NCBI GenBank assembly: GCA_964512045.1
Contig: CAZEJK010000129.1
Location: forward strand, 1 to 14,749
Reading direction: 5' to 3'
Source of the DNA: CAZEJK01 sp964512045
GTDB lineage: Bacteria > Acidobacteriota > Thermoanaerobaculia > Thermoanaerobaculales > Sulfomarinibacteraceae
Length of the DNA stretch: 14,749 nt
Numbering within the stretch: the first letter of the stretch is position 1; each line of letters begins with the position of its first letter. The translations under genes and the position numbers were made by a program. Below are positions 9,257 to 14,749 of this stretch, one piece after another. A model generated the notes under the pieces. The model made no database searches. It was not told the DNA's origin and worked only from the letters and a program-made list of their open reading frames with translations.

Positions 9257-11173
9257 ATGAAGCTGCGATCTGGTGTAGCCATCGTGCTCTGTACTACGTG
9301 GGCCGCTTTCGCCACGGCTGGTACCGGCCAGCCGTACCTGGGAGAGCCGCTGCCTGGAGAGGTCCCGATGCTGTTCGCGCCGGGTGTGGTCTCCAACGGC
9401 CTGTACAACCGTGATGTGGCGGTGTCCCCGGATGGTCGCGAGCTGTACTTCGGCTCGTGCGTGGCCGGACGGTGCGTGATTCTCCAGACCCACGTCGACG
9501 ACGATGGCAGCTGGACCTCGCCAGAGGTCGCAAGCTTCTCGGGAGCCCCCGGCGCCAACGAGCTGGAGCCGGCGTTCAGCCCCGATGGTCGGCGGCTCTA
9601 CTTCCTGTCGACCCGACCGGCTGACGGCTCTGAGCCGGATCCCGACACGCGCGGCTGGCCGAACGAGAACATCTGGTTCGTGGAGCGAGGGGAGAGCGGT
9701 TGGAGTGCCCCGCAGCCCGTGGGGCCTCCGGTCAACTCGGATGCGAGTGAGTTCTTCCCATCGCTATCGGCAAACGGCACGCTCTACTTCACTCGCAACA
9801 CCGAGGACAGCGATCCGGCGATCTACCGCGCCCGACCGGAGGCGGACGGGGGTTTCGCCGAGCCGGAGAAGCTCCAGGGAGGACCGAACGCCGCAGGAGG
9901 CGCCTACAACGCTCATGTCGCCCCGGATGAGAGCTGGATCGTCACCTGTCTCATCCCGGAAGGAAAGCCGACGCCCGTGTACGCCGTCAGCTTTGCGCTG
10001 GACGACGGCTCCTGGAGCGATCCGATCCCGTTGGACGGCTCGCTGAACGCCGTGGCCGAGCGTGCGATCTCCGTCAACGTCTCCCCGGACGGACAGCACC
10101 TGTTCTTCGCGGCGATGGAGACCGACCTTCCATCAGAGAACCCGCGACTGGCGTTCACAGATCTCGTCCGTCAGCTCGAGGAGCCACGCAACGGCAGCAG
10201 TGACATCTACTGGGTTGCCTCTTCTGTCGTCGATCGGCTGCGGCCGCTGGCCGCGCTCGGCGATGGACCGTACCTCGATCAGCCGCTACCGGGCGCCGAG
10301 CCCGAGGTGTTCGCGCCCGGAATCGTGAGCACCGGCCTGACGGCTCGAGACGTGGCGATGATGCCCGACGGCAGCGAGATCTACTTCTCGGTGGTCGTGG
10401 GGCGCCATGAGCACTCGGCCATCGCCATGGTCCGGCAAGTTGACGGCCGCTGGAGCGCTCCCGAGATCGCTCCGTTCTCGGGCAACCCTCAGCACCAGGA
10501 CCTGGAGCCCGCGATCGCTCCGGATGGCAGCCGGCTGCTGTTCTTCTCTGACCGGCCGAAGGACCCCGGCGGAGAGCCGAGCCGGGACCTGTGGGCGGTG
10601 GATCGGGACGGGGAGGGCTGGAGCGATCCGTACAACCTCGGGCCGCCTGTCAACACCGATGCCAACGAGTACTTCCCTTCGCTCACAGACGATGGCACCC
10701 TCTACTTCACACGCTCCGAGGTTGACAACCCGGAGCATCGGATCTACCGGGCGCGCTGGGCCGATGGCGCGTTCACGGCGCCCGAGCAGCTCCCCGAGCA
10801 GGTCAACCTGGGCAGAAACAGGTTCAACGCGTTCGTAGCGCCGGACGAGAGCTATCTGATCGTTCCAGCGCTCGGTCGTGACGACAGCCTCGGTGGCGTG
10901 GACTACTACGTCATCTACCGGACGCAGGACGACCGGTGGAGCGAGCCGGTGCACCTGCCGGCGCCGATCAACAGTGCGGCCCAGCAAGAGTGGTCGCCGT
11001 ACGTTGCTCCGGACGGGTCGGTGCTCTTTTTCATGAGCGATCGTACACCCCAGGCGATACAGCGGCTCACGGCAGATGCGATGCATCGGCTGCACGCGAG
11101 CCCGCACAACGGCAACCCGGCGATCTACTGGGTCACCGCGGACATCATCGAGCAGCTGCGCCCGGTCGAGTGA
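9257..11173 (+). CDS. Secreted PD40 (WD40-like) beta-propeller protein, tandem-duplicated
   Basis: A 638-aa protein with a short signal peptide (MKLRSG, a hydrophobic stretch, then a likely cut after ATA near residue 21), so export is predicted. The mature part is two full copies of one unit, residues 27-338 and 339-638. Each begins YL-x2-PLPG followed by FAPG-[VI]-VS and ends IYWV-x7-LRP. Each has five matching PD40-type strands: SPDGRELYF/MPDGSEIYF, SPDGRRLYF/APDGSRLLF, NGTLYF/DGTLYF, APDESWIV/APDESYLIV and SPDGQHLFF/APDGSVLFF. PD40/TolB-like propellers usually bind proteins or ligands; no catalytic residues are recognisable, so function is unknown. The ATG at 9257 has GGAGGAGG at 9244-9251, 5 nt upstream; the in-frame ATG at 9242 overlaps that site and is unlikely. 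It appears to be a single-gene unit. Confidence 0.85.
   Translation: MKLRSGVAIVLCTTWAAFATAGTGQPYLGEPLPGEVPMLFAPGVVSNGLYNRDVAVSPDGRELYFGSCVAGRCVILQTHVDDDGSWTSPEVASFSGAPGANELEPAFSPDGRRLYFLSTRPADGSEPDPDTRGWPNENIWFVERGESGWSAPQPVGPPVNSDASEFFPSLSANGTLYFTRNTEDSDPAIYRARPEADGGFAEPEKLQGGPNAAGGAYNAHVAPDESWIVTCLIPEGKPTPVYAVSFALDDGSWSDPIPLDGSLNAVAERAISVNVSPDGQHLFFAAMETDLPSENPRLAFTDLVRQLEEPRNGSSDIYWVASSVVDRLRPLAALGDGPYLDQPLPGAEPEVFAPGIVSTGLTARDVAMMPDGSEIYFSVVVGRHEHSAIAMVRQVDGRWSAPEIAPFSGNPQHQDLEPAIAPDGSRLLFFSDRPKDPGGEPSRDLWAVDRDGEGWSDPYNLGPPVNTDANEYFPSLTDDGTLYFTRSEVDNPEHRIYRARWADGAFTAPEQLPEQVNLGRNRFNAFVAPDESYLIVPALGRDDSLGGVDYYVIYRTQDDRWSEPVHLPAPINSAAQQEWSPYVAPDGSVLFFMSDRTPQAIQRLTADAMHRLHASPHNGNPAIYWVTADIIEQLRPVE
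9335..11170 (+). repeat. Diverged tandem duplication inside the PD40 gene
   Basis: The two coding units run from 9335 to 10270 and from 10271 to 11170. They align along their whole length at the protein level, but the DNA has diverged substantially, so the duplication is old and not an assembly artefact. Confidence 0.85.
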
Positions 11174-11291
11174 CTCGGATCGCTGCCAGTCTCGCGACAG
11201 TGCGCTCTGCGCCTATTGGATGGCGTATCCAACGCGGCCGGGGGCCGCAACCAAAGTGATGCTCCGATAGCGCCGGTCTTGCTGCCGCGTT

Positions 11292-11322
11292 GCTGTCAGC
11301 GGTTAGGCGTTAGCCGTTAGCT
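11292..11322. repeat. Degenerate 7-base tandem array, GCSGTTA type
   Basis: Four consecutive heptamers can be read: GCTGTCA, GCGGTTA, GGCGTTA, GCCGTTA, followed by a partial GCT. The period is exactly seven bases. Too short and degenerate to be coding. Confidence 0.6.
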
Positions 11323-11417
11323 CCACCACCCGCCCATCGACCCTCGCTGCAGGCGCCTCCACCACTCTTCGATCCCTGAAGCTCGCAGAGCAGCCTGCCG
11401 GGAGGGTGGGCGGCATT

Positions 11418-11458
11418 AAGAACTCAAAATTCAGAACTTAGAACTCAACTCAGGAACT
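11418..11458. repeat. Degenerate 7-base tandem array, YAGAACT type
   Basis: Heptamers AAGAACT, CAAAATT, CAGAACT and TAGAACT follow each other, then a disturbed CAACT and CAGGAACT with an extra base. It has the same 7-base period as the array about 100 nt to the left but a different, AT-richer unit. Confidence 0.6.
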
Positions 11459-11579
11459 TTCCATCGAGTTTTCGAAGATGTGGCGGTCTTCAGTCGCTCA
11501 AGAGGCCGTATGCGTCACAGTGGCGGGTGAGGAGCTCGTTGGGCTCGTCCAACGCTGCGGAAGGGTCCGATCCGAGGCC

Positions 11580-11903
11580 CTATGGCCAGCCTTCGGAACG
11601 GGAGGGCGGCGTGACGTCCGGCTCAGGCAGGACCCACTCGTGCACGTCGGTGACACTCTTGCACCGGTTGCACCGCAGCTGCAGGACGCCATCGATCAGG
11701 GAGAAGGTCGACGGCCGATCGGCCGACGCGGCGCGGCGCGCCTTGTAGGTCGCTCCACAGGAGCTGCACGTTGTCTCGATGAGCTGCGGACTGGTCTTGA
11801 TCAGCCGTGGCGTGACCTCGCGGGGCTCGAGGCCGCGCAGCTCAGGGTCCCGTTCGTAGTTCCATTGCAGGACGCGGATCATGTTGGTTTCAGGGCCCAG
11901 CAT
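11580..11903 (-). CDS. Uncharacterised small zinc-ribbon protein
   Basis: A 107-aa soluble protein I do not recognise. It has two Cys pairs, CSSC (Cys46/Cys49) and CNRC (Cys78/Cys81), 28 residues apart, which is a zinc-ribbon layout. The segment between them contains a basic patch (YKARRAA) and a hydrophobic strand. The N-terminal 45 residues are charged with no signal peptide, and the C-terminus is proline-rich (LPEPDVTPP). The start at 11903 is supported by AAGGGGTGA, a near-perfect Shine-Dalgarno sequence just upstream; the longer frame reaching 11996 would read through a strong hairpin and is rejected. It could bind RNA, DNA or a protein partner. It lies 277 nt downstream of the toxin gene on the same strand but probably has its own promoter. 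Confidence 0.7.
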   Translation of the reverse strand: MLGPETNMIRVLQWNYERDPELRGLEPREVTPRLIKTSPQLIETTCSSCGATYKARRAASADRPSTFSLIDGVLQLRCNRCKSVTDVHEWVLPEPDVTPPSRSEGWP

Positions 11904-11909
11904 CGCATC

Positions 11910-11939
11910 ACCCCTTTCGAGCAGCAGACGCTGCTGCTC
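11910..11939 (-). promoter_or_regulatory. Leader hairpin abutting the Shine-Dalgarno of the zinc-ribbon gene
   Basis: GAGCAGCAG (11919-11927) and CTGCTGCTC (11931-11939) form a perfect 9-bp stem with a 3-nt loop. On the minus strand the hairpin ends directly before GAAAGGGGTGATG, the ribosome binding region of the zinc-ribbon gene. It would fold in the 5' leader if transcription starts upstream, and could affect ribosome access or mRNA stability. No T-run on either side suggests a terminator. Confidence 0.5.
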
Positions 11940-12180
11940 ATTGCTTCGTTGTCGTGTTGTGAACCGGCAGCCATAGGGCCACGGCCGGACACTCACGGTG
12001 CGCTTGGGGATAATGTAAGCTCTCGAGCCGCAATCCGCCCGTCTCGCTGCGGCGCGCGAAGGCCGGCGATGGCAGGCTTTGCCGGCGCGTTGCGCCAGTG
12101 TTGGCCGCGCGCGAAAGATCCCTCGACAGCCTGTTTCGGATCTGCAGGCAGGACGCGGAGGGCGGCAAGACCCTCGCGCC

Positions 12181-12603
12181 TCAAACGAGGAACGGGTTGT
12201 GCACTGTGGTTGCTCCGTACCGCTGTCCGTGACTGAGGCCCTCGCTCAGGAGAATCGGTGCGTTTGCTCTCTCCGCGGCATGCACGATGAGCGCATCCCA
12301 AAACGAAAGCTGGTAGCGCTGCTCGATCTCGAGTGCGTCGACAATCGAAGCTCCGTCGTTCACGATCAGCTCCCAGCTCAAGTAGTCCTCGACGACTTTC
12401 CTGGCTTCAGCGGCCGACAGTGGGTTTCTGACCTTGCGTCGGAGGTTCACGTACGTCTCTTGAATCACCTGGGTACTGACCACGCCGGTACGTCGTTGCC
12501 AGATCTCCTGCACGGTCTGACGAGCGATCAGATGACGTTCCCCGGCAAGAGCATCGTACGCATACACGAGGATGTTGCTGTCAACGAAGGTCTTCTCGAT
12601 CAT
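12181..12603 (-). CDS. PIN-domain toxin (VapC-like ribonuclease)
   Basis: A 140-aa PIN-domain protein, the size of VapC-type toxins, which are Mg2+-dependent ribonucleases. The acidic site residues are visible: Asp8 in FVDSNILVY, Glu49 in VIQETY, Asp103 in SFWDALIV and Glu121 in LLSEGLSHG. The start MIEKTF at 12603 overlaps the last 23 nt of the upstream antitoxin gene; an in-frame ATG at 12612 would add three residues, and neither has a clear ribosome binding site, so translation is probably coupled to the antitoxin. The longer frame reaching 12732 is a shadow of the antitoxin gene. Activity as a growth-inhibiting RNase is inferred from family and context; the RNA target is unknown. Confidence 0.88.
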   Translation of the reverse strand: MIEKTFVDSNILVYAYDALAGERHLIARQTVQEIWQRRTGVVSTQVIQETYVNLRRKVRNPLSAAEARKVVEDYLSWELIVNDGASIVDALEIEQRYQLSFWDALIVHAAERANAPILLSEGLSHGQRYGATTVHNPFLV

Positions 12604-12826
12604 GCAGCTCATCCCGTGTCGCGGGCTTCGACCATCCGAGCTCGTAGCCATGAGCGAGCCGCTCCTCCGCACGACGACGAGCGGCTTCGTAGGCGGCCTC
12701 GCGCGTGAACATCTCGCGGATCTGATCGGCAAGCAGCTGACTCATCGAGGTTCCCCGTTGGGCAGCCAGGACCTTTGCCATCCGAACAACCTCTTCGTCG
12801 AGGTGCAATGTCATGTTGGTCTTCAT
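12581..12826 (-). CDS. Ribbon-helix-helix antitoxin (DUF6364-like)
   Basis: An 81-aa protein. The N-terminal MKTNMTLHLDEEVVRMAK is a ribbon-helix-helix strand plus first helix, followed by a second helix (SMSQLLADQIREMF). The family binds DNA as dimers and represses its own operon. The charged C-terminal half (about 45-81) is the likely toxin-neutralising tail. The ATG at 12826 has AGGAG 8 nt upstream; the longer frame to 12862 would cover the operator-like repeats and is rejected. It overlaps the PIN toxin gene by 23 nt, the standard antitoxin-first layout. The resemblance to DUF6364 is from memory; the fold call is firmer than the family name. Confidence 0.85.
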   Translation of the reverse strand: MKTNMTLHLDEEVVRMAKVLAAQRGTSMSQLLADQIREMFTREAAYEAARRRAEERLAHGYELGWSKPATRDELHDREDLR

Positions 12827-12851
12827 ACCATCGCTCCTGTACCACGGAAAA

Positions 12852-12873
12852 CAGTGTACCACTGATTTCAGTG
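12852..12873. promoter_or_regulatory. Overlapping palindromes, probable antitoxin operator
   Basis: Three alternating half-sites lie side by side: CAGTG (12852-12856), CACTG (12860-12864) and CAGTG (12869-12873). The first two form a palindrome around TAC. The last two form CACTGA-TT-TCAGTG. The block ends 26 nt before the antitoxin start. On the minus strand the sequence GTGGTACA occurs twice, once inside the block and once nearer the start. TACACT within it resembles a weak -10 box. Closely spaced inverted half-sites fit binding by two ribbon-helix-helix dimers. Confidence 0.6.
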
Positions 12874-12896
12874 CTCACCAGTAGGCGCCGAGCAGG

Positions 12897-13586
12897 TCAC
12901 TGGTCTCGAGTCATCCTCGCTGCATCTCCGTCACTCTCCTCGATCCTGTCGAACATCGGCAGCGTGCGCTCATCCACCAGCAACCGGTACGGACGGTCGA
13001 TGCTCCACCGCCTCCGTCGCGGATCCCAGCGTCCGATCTCGCGGGTGCGCAGGAGAACCCGACCAATCTGCTCGCCGCCGTTCGTTCGCGTCACGACGCG
13101 AATCGAGAACCATCGGCTCAACAGACGACGAGGCCACCCGCTCGCAACGAGTGCGGCGTACGGCTGGTGCAGCAGGCGCGACATTGGCCGGTCCAGACGG
13201 CGCAGCAGGCGGGCTCTCCGGGCTGCCCGGAGCCCGCGACGACCACCGTGGATGGTCACGGTCCGTCGGCCTCGCAGCACGGCGACGACTATCCCGACGA
13301 CGCCATCGCCGGTCACCTTCCACTCGTCGTCCATCAGGTTCCAGTCGCCGCGAGTCGTGAGTCCCTCCGCACGACGCACCACCACGCGGTGCACGACAAC
13401 GGTGTCGCTCTCCGGCCGCTCGACGGCGATCACGTCGCCGGGCGCGAGCTCTTCGAACGGCAGTGGCAGCACCTGCAGCAGATCCCCGTCGCGCAGCACC
13501 GGCAGCATGCTGCGGCCGCTGTGCCGGAGCACCTGCACGGTCGGTGTCGATCCGGCCTCGGCAGTGTCGGCTTCAGAGCGTGGCAC
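12897..13586 (-). CDS. S24/S26-type peptidase-like protein (signal-peptidase fold), no membrane anchor seen
   Basis: A 229-aa protein. The N-terminal 110 residues follow the S24/S26 pattern: HSGRSMLPVLRDGD with the presumed nucleophile Ser26, PGDVI (49-53), VVVHRVV with His66, and TRGDWNLMDD (78-87). A His occurs where LepB-type enzymes have the general-base Lys, as in SipW/Sec11-type signal peptidases. No hydrophobic anchor segment is visible before the Ser, which is unusual for a signal peptidase. Residues 110-229 are Arg-rich and of unknown role. The GTG start at 13586 lies 8 nt after the stop of the radical SAM gene; it has only a weak site, so coupled translation is likely. In this context it may remove the leader of a modified peptide, which is inference. 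It could also have lost activity. Confidence 0.75.
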   Translation of the reverse strand: MPRSEADTAEAGSTPTVQVLRHSGRSMLPVLRDGDLLQVLPLPFEELAPGDVIAVERPESDTVVVHRVVVRRAEGLTTRGDWNLMDDEWKVTGDGVVGIVVAVLRGRRTVTIHGGRRGLRAARRARLLRRLDRPMSRLLHQPYAALVASGWPRRLLSRWFSIRVVTRTNGGEQIGRVLLRTREIGRWDPRRRRWSIDRPYRLLVDERTLPMFDRIEESDGDAARMTRDQ

Positions 13587-13594
13587 GCCCTGAA

Positions 13595-14701
13595 TTATGC
13601 CTCGTCCTCCGGCTCGGGTCGAAGCCGCGTGGTCGGAAACAACCCTTCCTCCTCCGCCTGCTCACAGAACCAGTACGGTGCAAACAGATCGTGCGACCGG
13701 TAGTAGTTCTGGGCGACGCACGAGCCAAGGCACACTGCCTTCATCAGACACCGCCCACACACCCCGTCGAGCTTCTCCACCAGCGACGAGCGGAGCTGGT
13801 TCAGGACCGGGTTCTCCCGCCACACCGTCTCCAGCGGATCCTCACCGATCTTCCCGAACACCAGCTCCGGCACGTGCTCGCCGATCCCGCACAACGCATA
13901 GTGCCCCGAAGGAATCACACCCATGATGTTCATGATTCCGCACCGAGAGCAGCCGTCGCCGGAGGCGATCCGGCCAAGCGACCGGAACGCCATCGGCAGG
14001 TCGAAGAACAGCCGCAGCTTCGTCGTCTCGCTCAGCTCATCCTGCACCCACCGGTTCAGGTCGATCAGCTCCTGCACCGACAGCGTCTCGTTCTGCTCCG
14101 CCAGCTTCTCACCGCGAGCCGTGGGCTGGACTACGTTGAACTTCACCGACGACGCTCCGAGCTGCTCGGCCAGCTTGATGATCGGTTCGACCTGATCGGC
14201 GGTATGGCGCATGACCGACATGATGATCTGCGGATGGGTGCCGGCCGCCACCAGGTTCCGGATGCCCTGACACGCCGCCTCAAAGCAGCCGTCAACGCCG
14301 CGGACCCACTCGTGAGTCGCCGCGTCGGCCCCGTCGAGGCTGACGGCGACGTGGCGCTTTGGGAATTTCGCGATCTCGTCCGCAATCTCTCCGGTGCAGA
14401 GCACCCCGTTCGTCTCCAGGTGCAACGTCATCTCTTCTGAACGAAGGAAGCGAAGAACCCCGACAATTTCGGGGTGGATTAACGGCTCACCGCCAGTGAT
14501 CTTCACGAGTGAAAGGCCAAGATCCCTGCCCTCGTGTACAACTCGCCTGAATACTGCGGGGTCTATTGGCGCAACTGAGGCGCCGGTCGGGTCGTGCTTC
14601 GGTGCCAGCCAGCAATGACGGCACGCAAGGTTGCAGCCAGCTGTCAGGTAGGCGTAAAGCTGCGTTAGGCGCGGACAGCCTGGGCTGGGTTTGCTGGTCA
14701 T
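13595..14701 (-). CDS. Radical SAM/SPASM protein, likely peptide-modifying maturase
   Basis: A 368-aa enzyme. CNLACRHC (Cys23, Cys27, Cys30) binds the [4Fe-4S] cluster that cleaves S-adenosylmethionine, and GGEP (70-73) is the usual SAM-contact motif. The C-terminal SPASM domain is complete: Cys254-x11-Gly-x4-Cys271, then Cys315-x2-Cys318-x5-Cys324-x3-Cys328 and Cys346; Cys251 is an extra. SPASM enzymes of this length commonly modify ribosomally made peptides, binding further Fe-S clusters there. The sequence resembles, from memory, the ScmE/ScmF proteins of the SynChlorMet cassette (YLT-x-GCNL, NVVQPTARGE, CLGSC-x-AQNYYR), but I cannot confirm this. ATG at 14701; AAGGG lies 12 nt upstream. 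The next gene begins 8 nt after its stop. Substrate unknown. Confidence 0.9.
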   Translation of the reverse strand: MTSKPSPGCPRLTQLYAYLTAGCNLACRHCWLAPKHDPTGASVAPIDPAVFRRVVHEGRDLGLSLVKITGGEPLIHPEIVGVLRFLRSEEMTLHLETNGVLCTGEIADEIAKFPKRHVAVSLDGADAATHEWVRGVDGCFEAACQGIRNLVAAGTHPQIIMSVMRHTADQVEPIIKLAEQLGASSVKFNVVQPTARGEKLAEQNETLSVQELIDLNRWVQDELSETTKLRLFFDLPMAFRSLGRIASGDGCSRCGIMNIMGVIPSGHYALCGIGEHVPELVFGKIGEDPLETVWRENPVLNQLRSSLVEKLDGVCGRCLMKAVCLGSCVAQNYYRSHDLFAPYWFCEQAEEEGLFPTTRLRPEPEDEA

Positions 14702-14704
14702 CTC

Positions 14705-14749
14705 TTAGTTGGCACCCTTCAGAGATTTCGTATCACTTCCAGCGAGCCA
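14705..14749 (-). other. Possible 3' end of an upstream gene at the window edge
   Basis: On the minus strand two frames could be the tail of a gene that precedes the radical SAM gene. One reads WLAGSDTKSLKGAN and stops at 14705-14707, 3 nt before the ATG. Another reads GSLEVIRNL and stops at 14719-14721, leaving a 17-nt gap that holds AAGGGTG. The second gives the more normal spacing. Too little sequence is present to identify either. Confidence 0.25.

Larger units (their letters stand above)
11174..11579. other. 406-nt intergenic region with small repeats
   Basis: No gene is visible here; it separates the plus-strand PD40 gene from the convergent minus-strand zinc-ribbon gene. Near its left end are TTGGAT (11216-11221) with ATCCAA (11227-11232) and GCGGCC (11234-11239) with GGCCGC (11243-11248). 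A wider 9-bp pair, CAACGCGGC (11230-11238) with GCCGCGTTG (11284-11292), overlaps them. None is followed by a T-run. CGTTGG (11537-11542) pairs with CCAACG (11549-11554) after the zinc-ribbon stop. Two heptamer arrays are listed separately. The stretch around 11415-11475 is clearly more AT-rich than its surroundings. Confidence 0.6.

Noticed and set aside
11227..11308. Possible integron attC site (ATCCAAC fits RYYYAAC and GTTAGGC fits GTTRRRY)
   Set aside because: The two outer boxes are not complementary over their full length, GTTAGGC is explained by the heptamer array, and there is no integrase or cassette array. The 9-bp inverted repeat nearby is noted as sequence only.
11478..12236. 252-codon plus-strand frame
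   Set aside because: It covers the zinc-ribbon gene and toxin end in antisense. The minus-strand genes have motifs and ribosome binding sites; this frame has neither.

Overview
The window is high-GC bacterial DNA, densely coded on both strands. It contains a 10-base N run at 5322-5331, so it is probably a scaffold from a draft or metagenome assembly. A lipobox on the prolyl oligopeptidase, a secreted beta-propeller protein and a secreted subtilase suggest a free-living, protein-degrading heterotroph, probably with a Gram-negative envelope. I cannot fix the phylum from sequence alone. Acidobacteriota or a similar soil or sediment lineage is a guess. No rRNA, tRNA, CRISPR array, transposase or phage gene is visible.

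Left part (1-4319): the 3' two-thirds of a subtilisin-family (S8) protease gene enters from the left edge. It converges on a complete prolyl oligopeptidase (S9A) lipoprotein gene on the minus strand, which ends at a strong rho-independent terminator. Together they point to extracellular or periplasmic protein and peptide degradation.

Copper region (4320-7302): a divergent intergenic region with a bulged inverted repeat leads into copA, a P1B-type Cu+ ATPase with two N-terminal metal-binding domains. A small CopZ-like chaperone gene follows. copA is interrupted only by the assembly gap. The reading frames on the two sides fit one intact gene if the true gap is 2 nt (or 2 plus a multiple of 3). 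Pyruvate kinase follows 45 nt after copZ and may share the transcript.

Middle (8803-11579): a gene-free stretch, then a secreted PD40 (WD40-like) beta-propeller protein made of two complete tandem copies of a unit of about 300 residues. After it comes an intergenic region with small inverted repeats and two short degenerate arrays with a 7-base period.

Right part (11580-14749), all on the minus strand: a small uncharacterised zinc-ribbon protein with a strong hairpin directly before its ribosome binding site; a ribbon-helix-helix antitoxin/PIN toxin pair with overlapping genes and a compact three-half-site palindrome in front; and a tightly coupled pair made of a radical SAM/SPASM protein and a short S24/S26-type peptidase-like protein. 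The last pair looks like the downstream end of a peptide-modification (RiPP-type) cassette whose remaining members would lie past the right edge. It is the most promising lead in the window.
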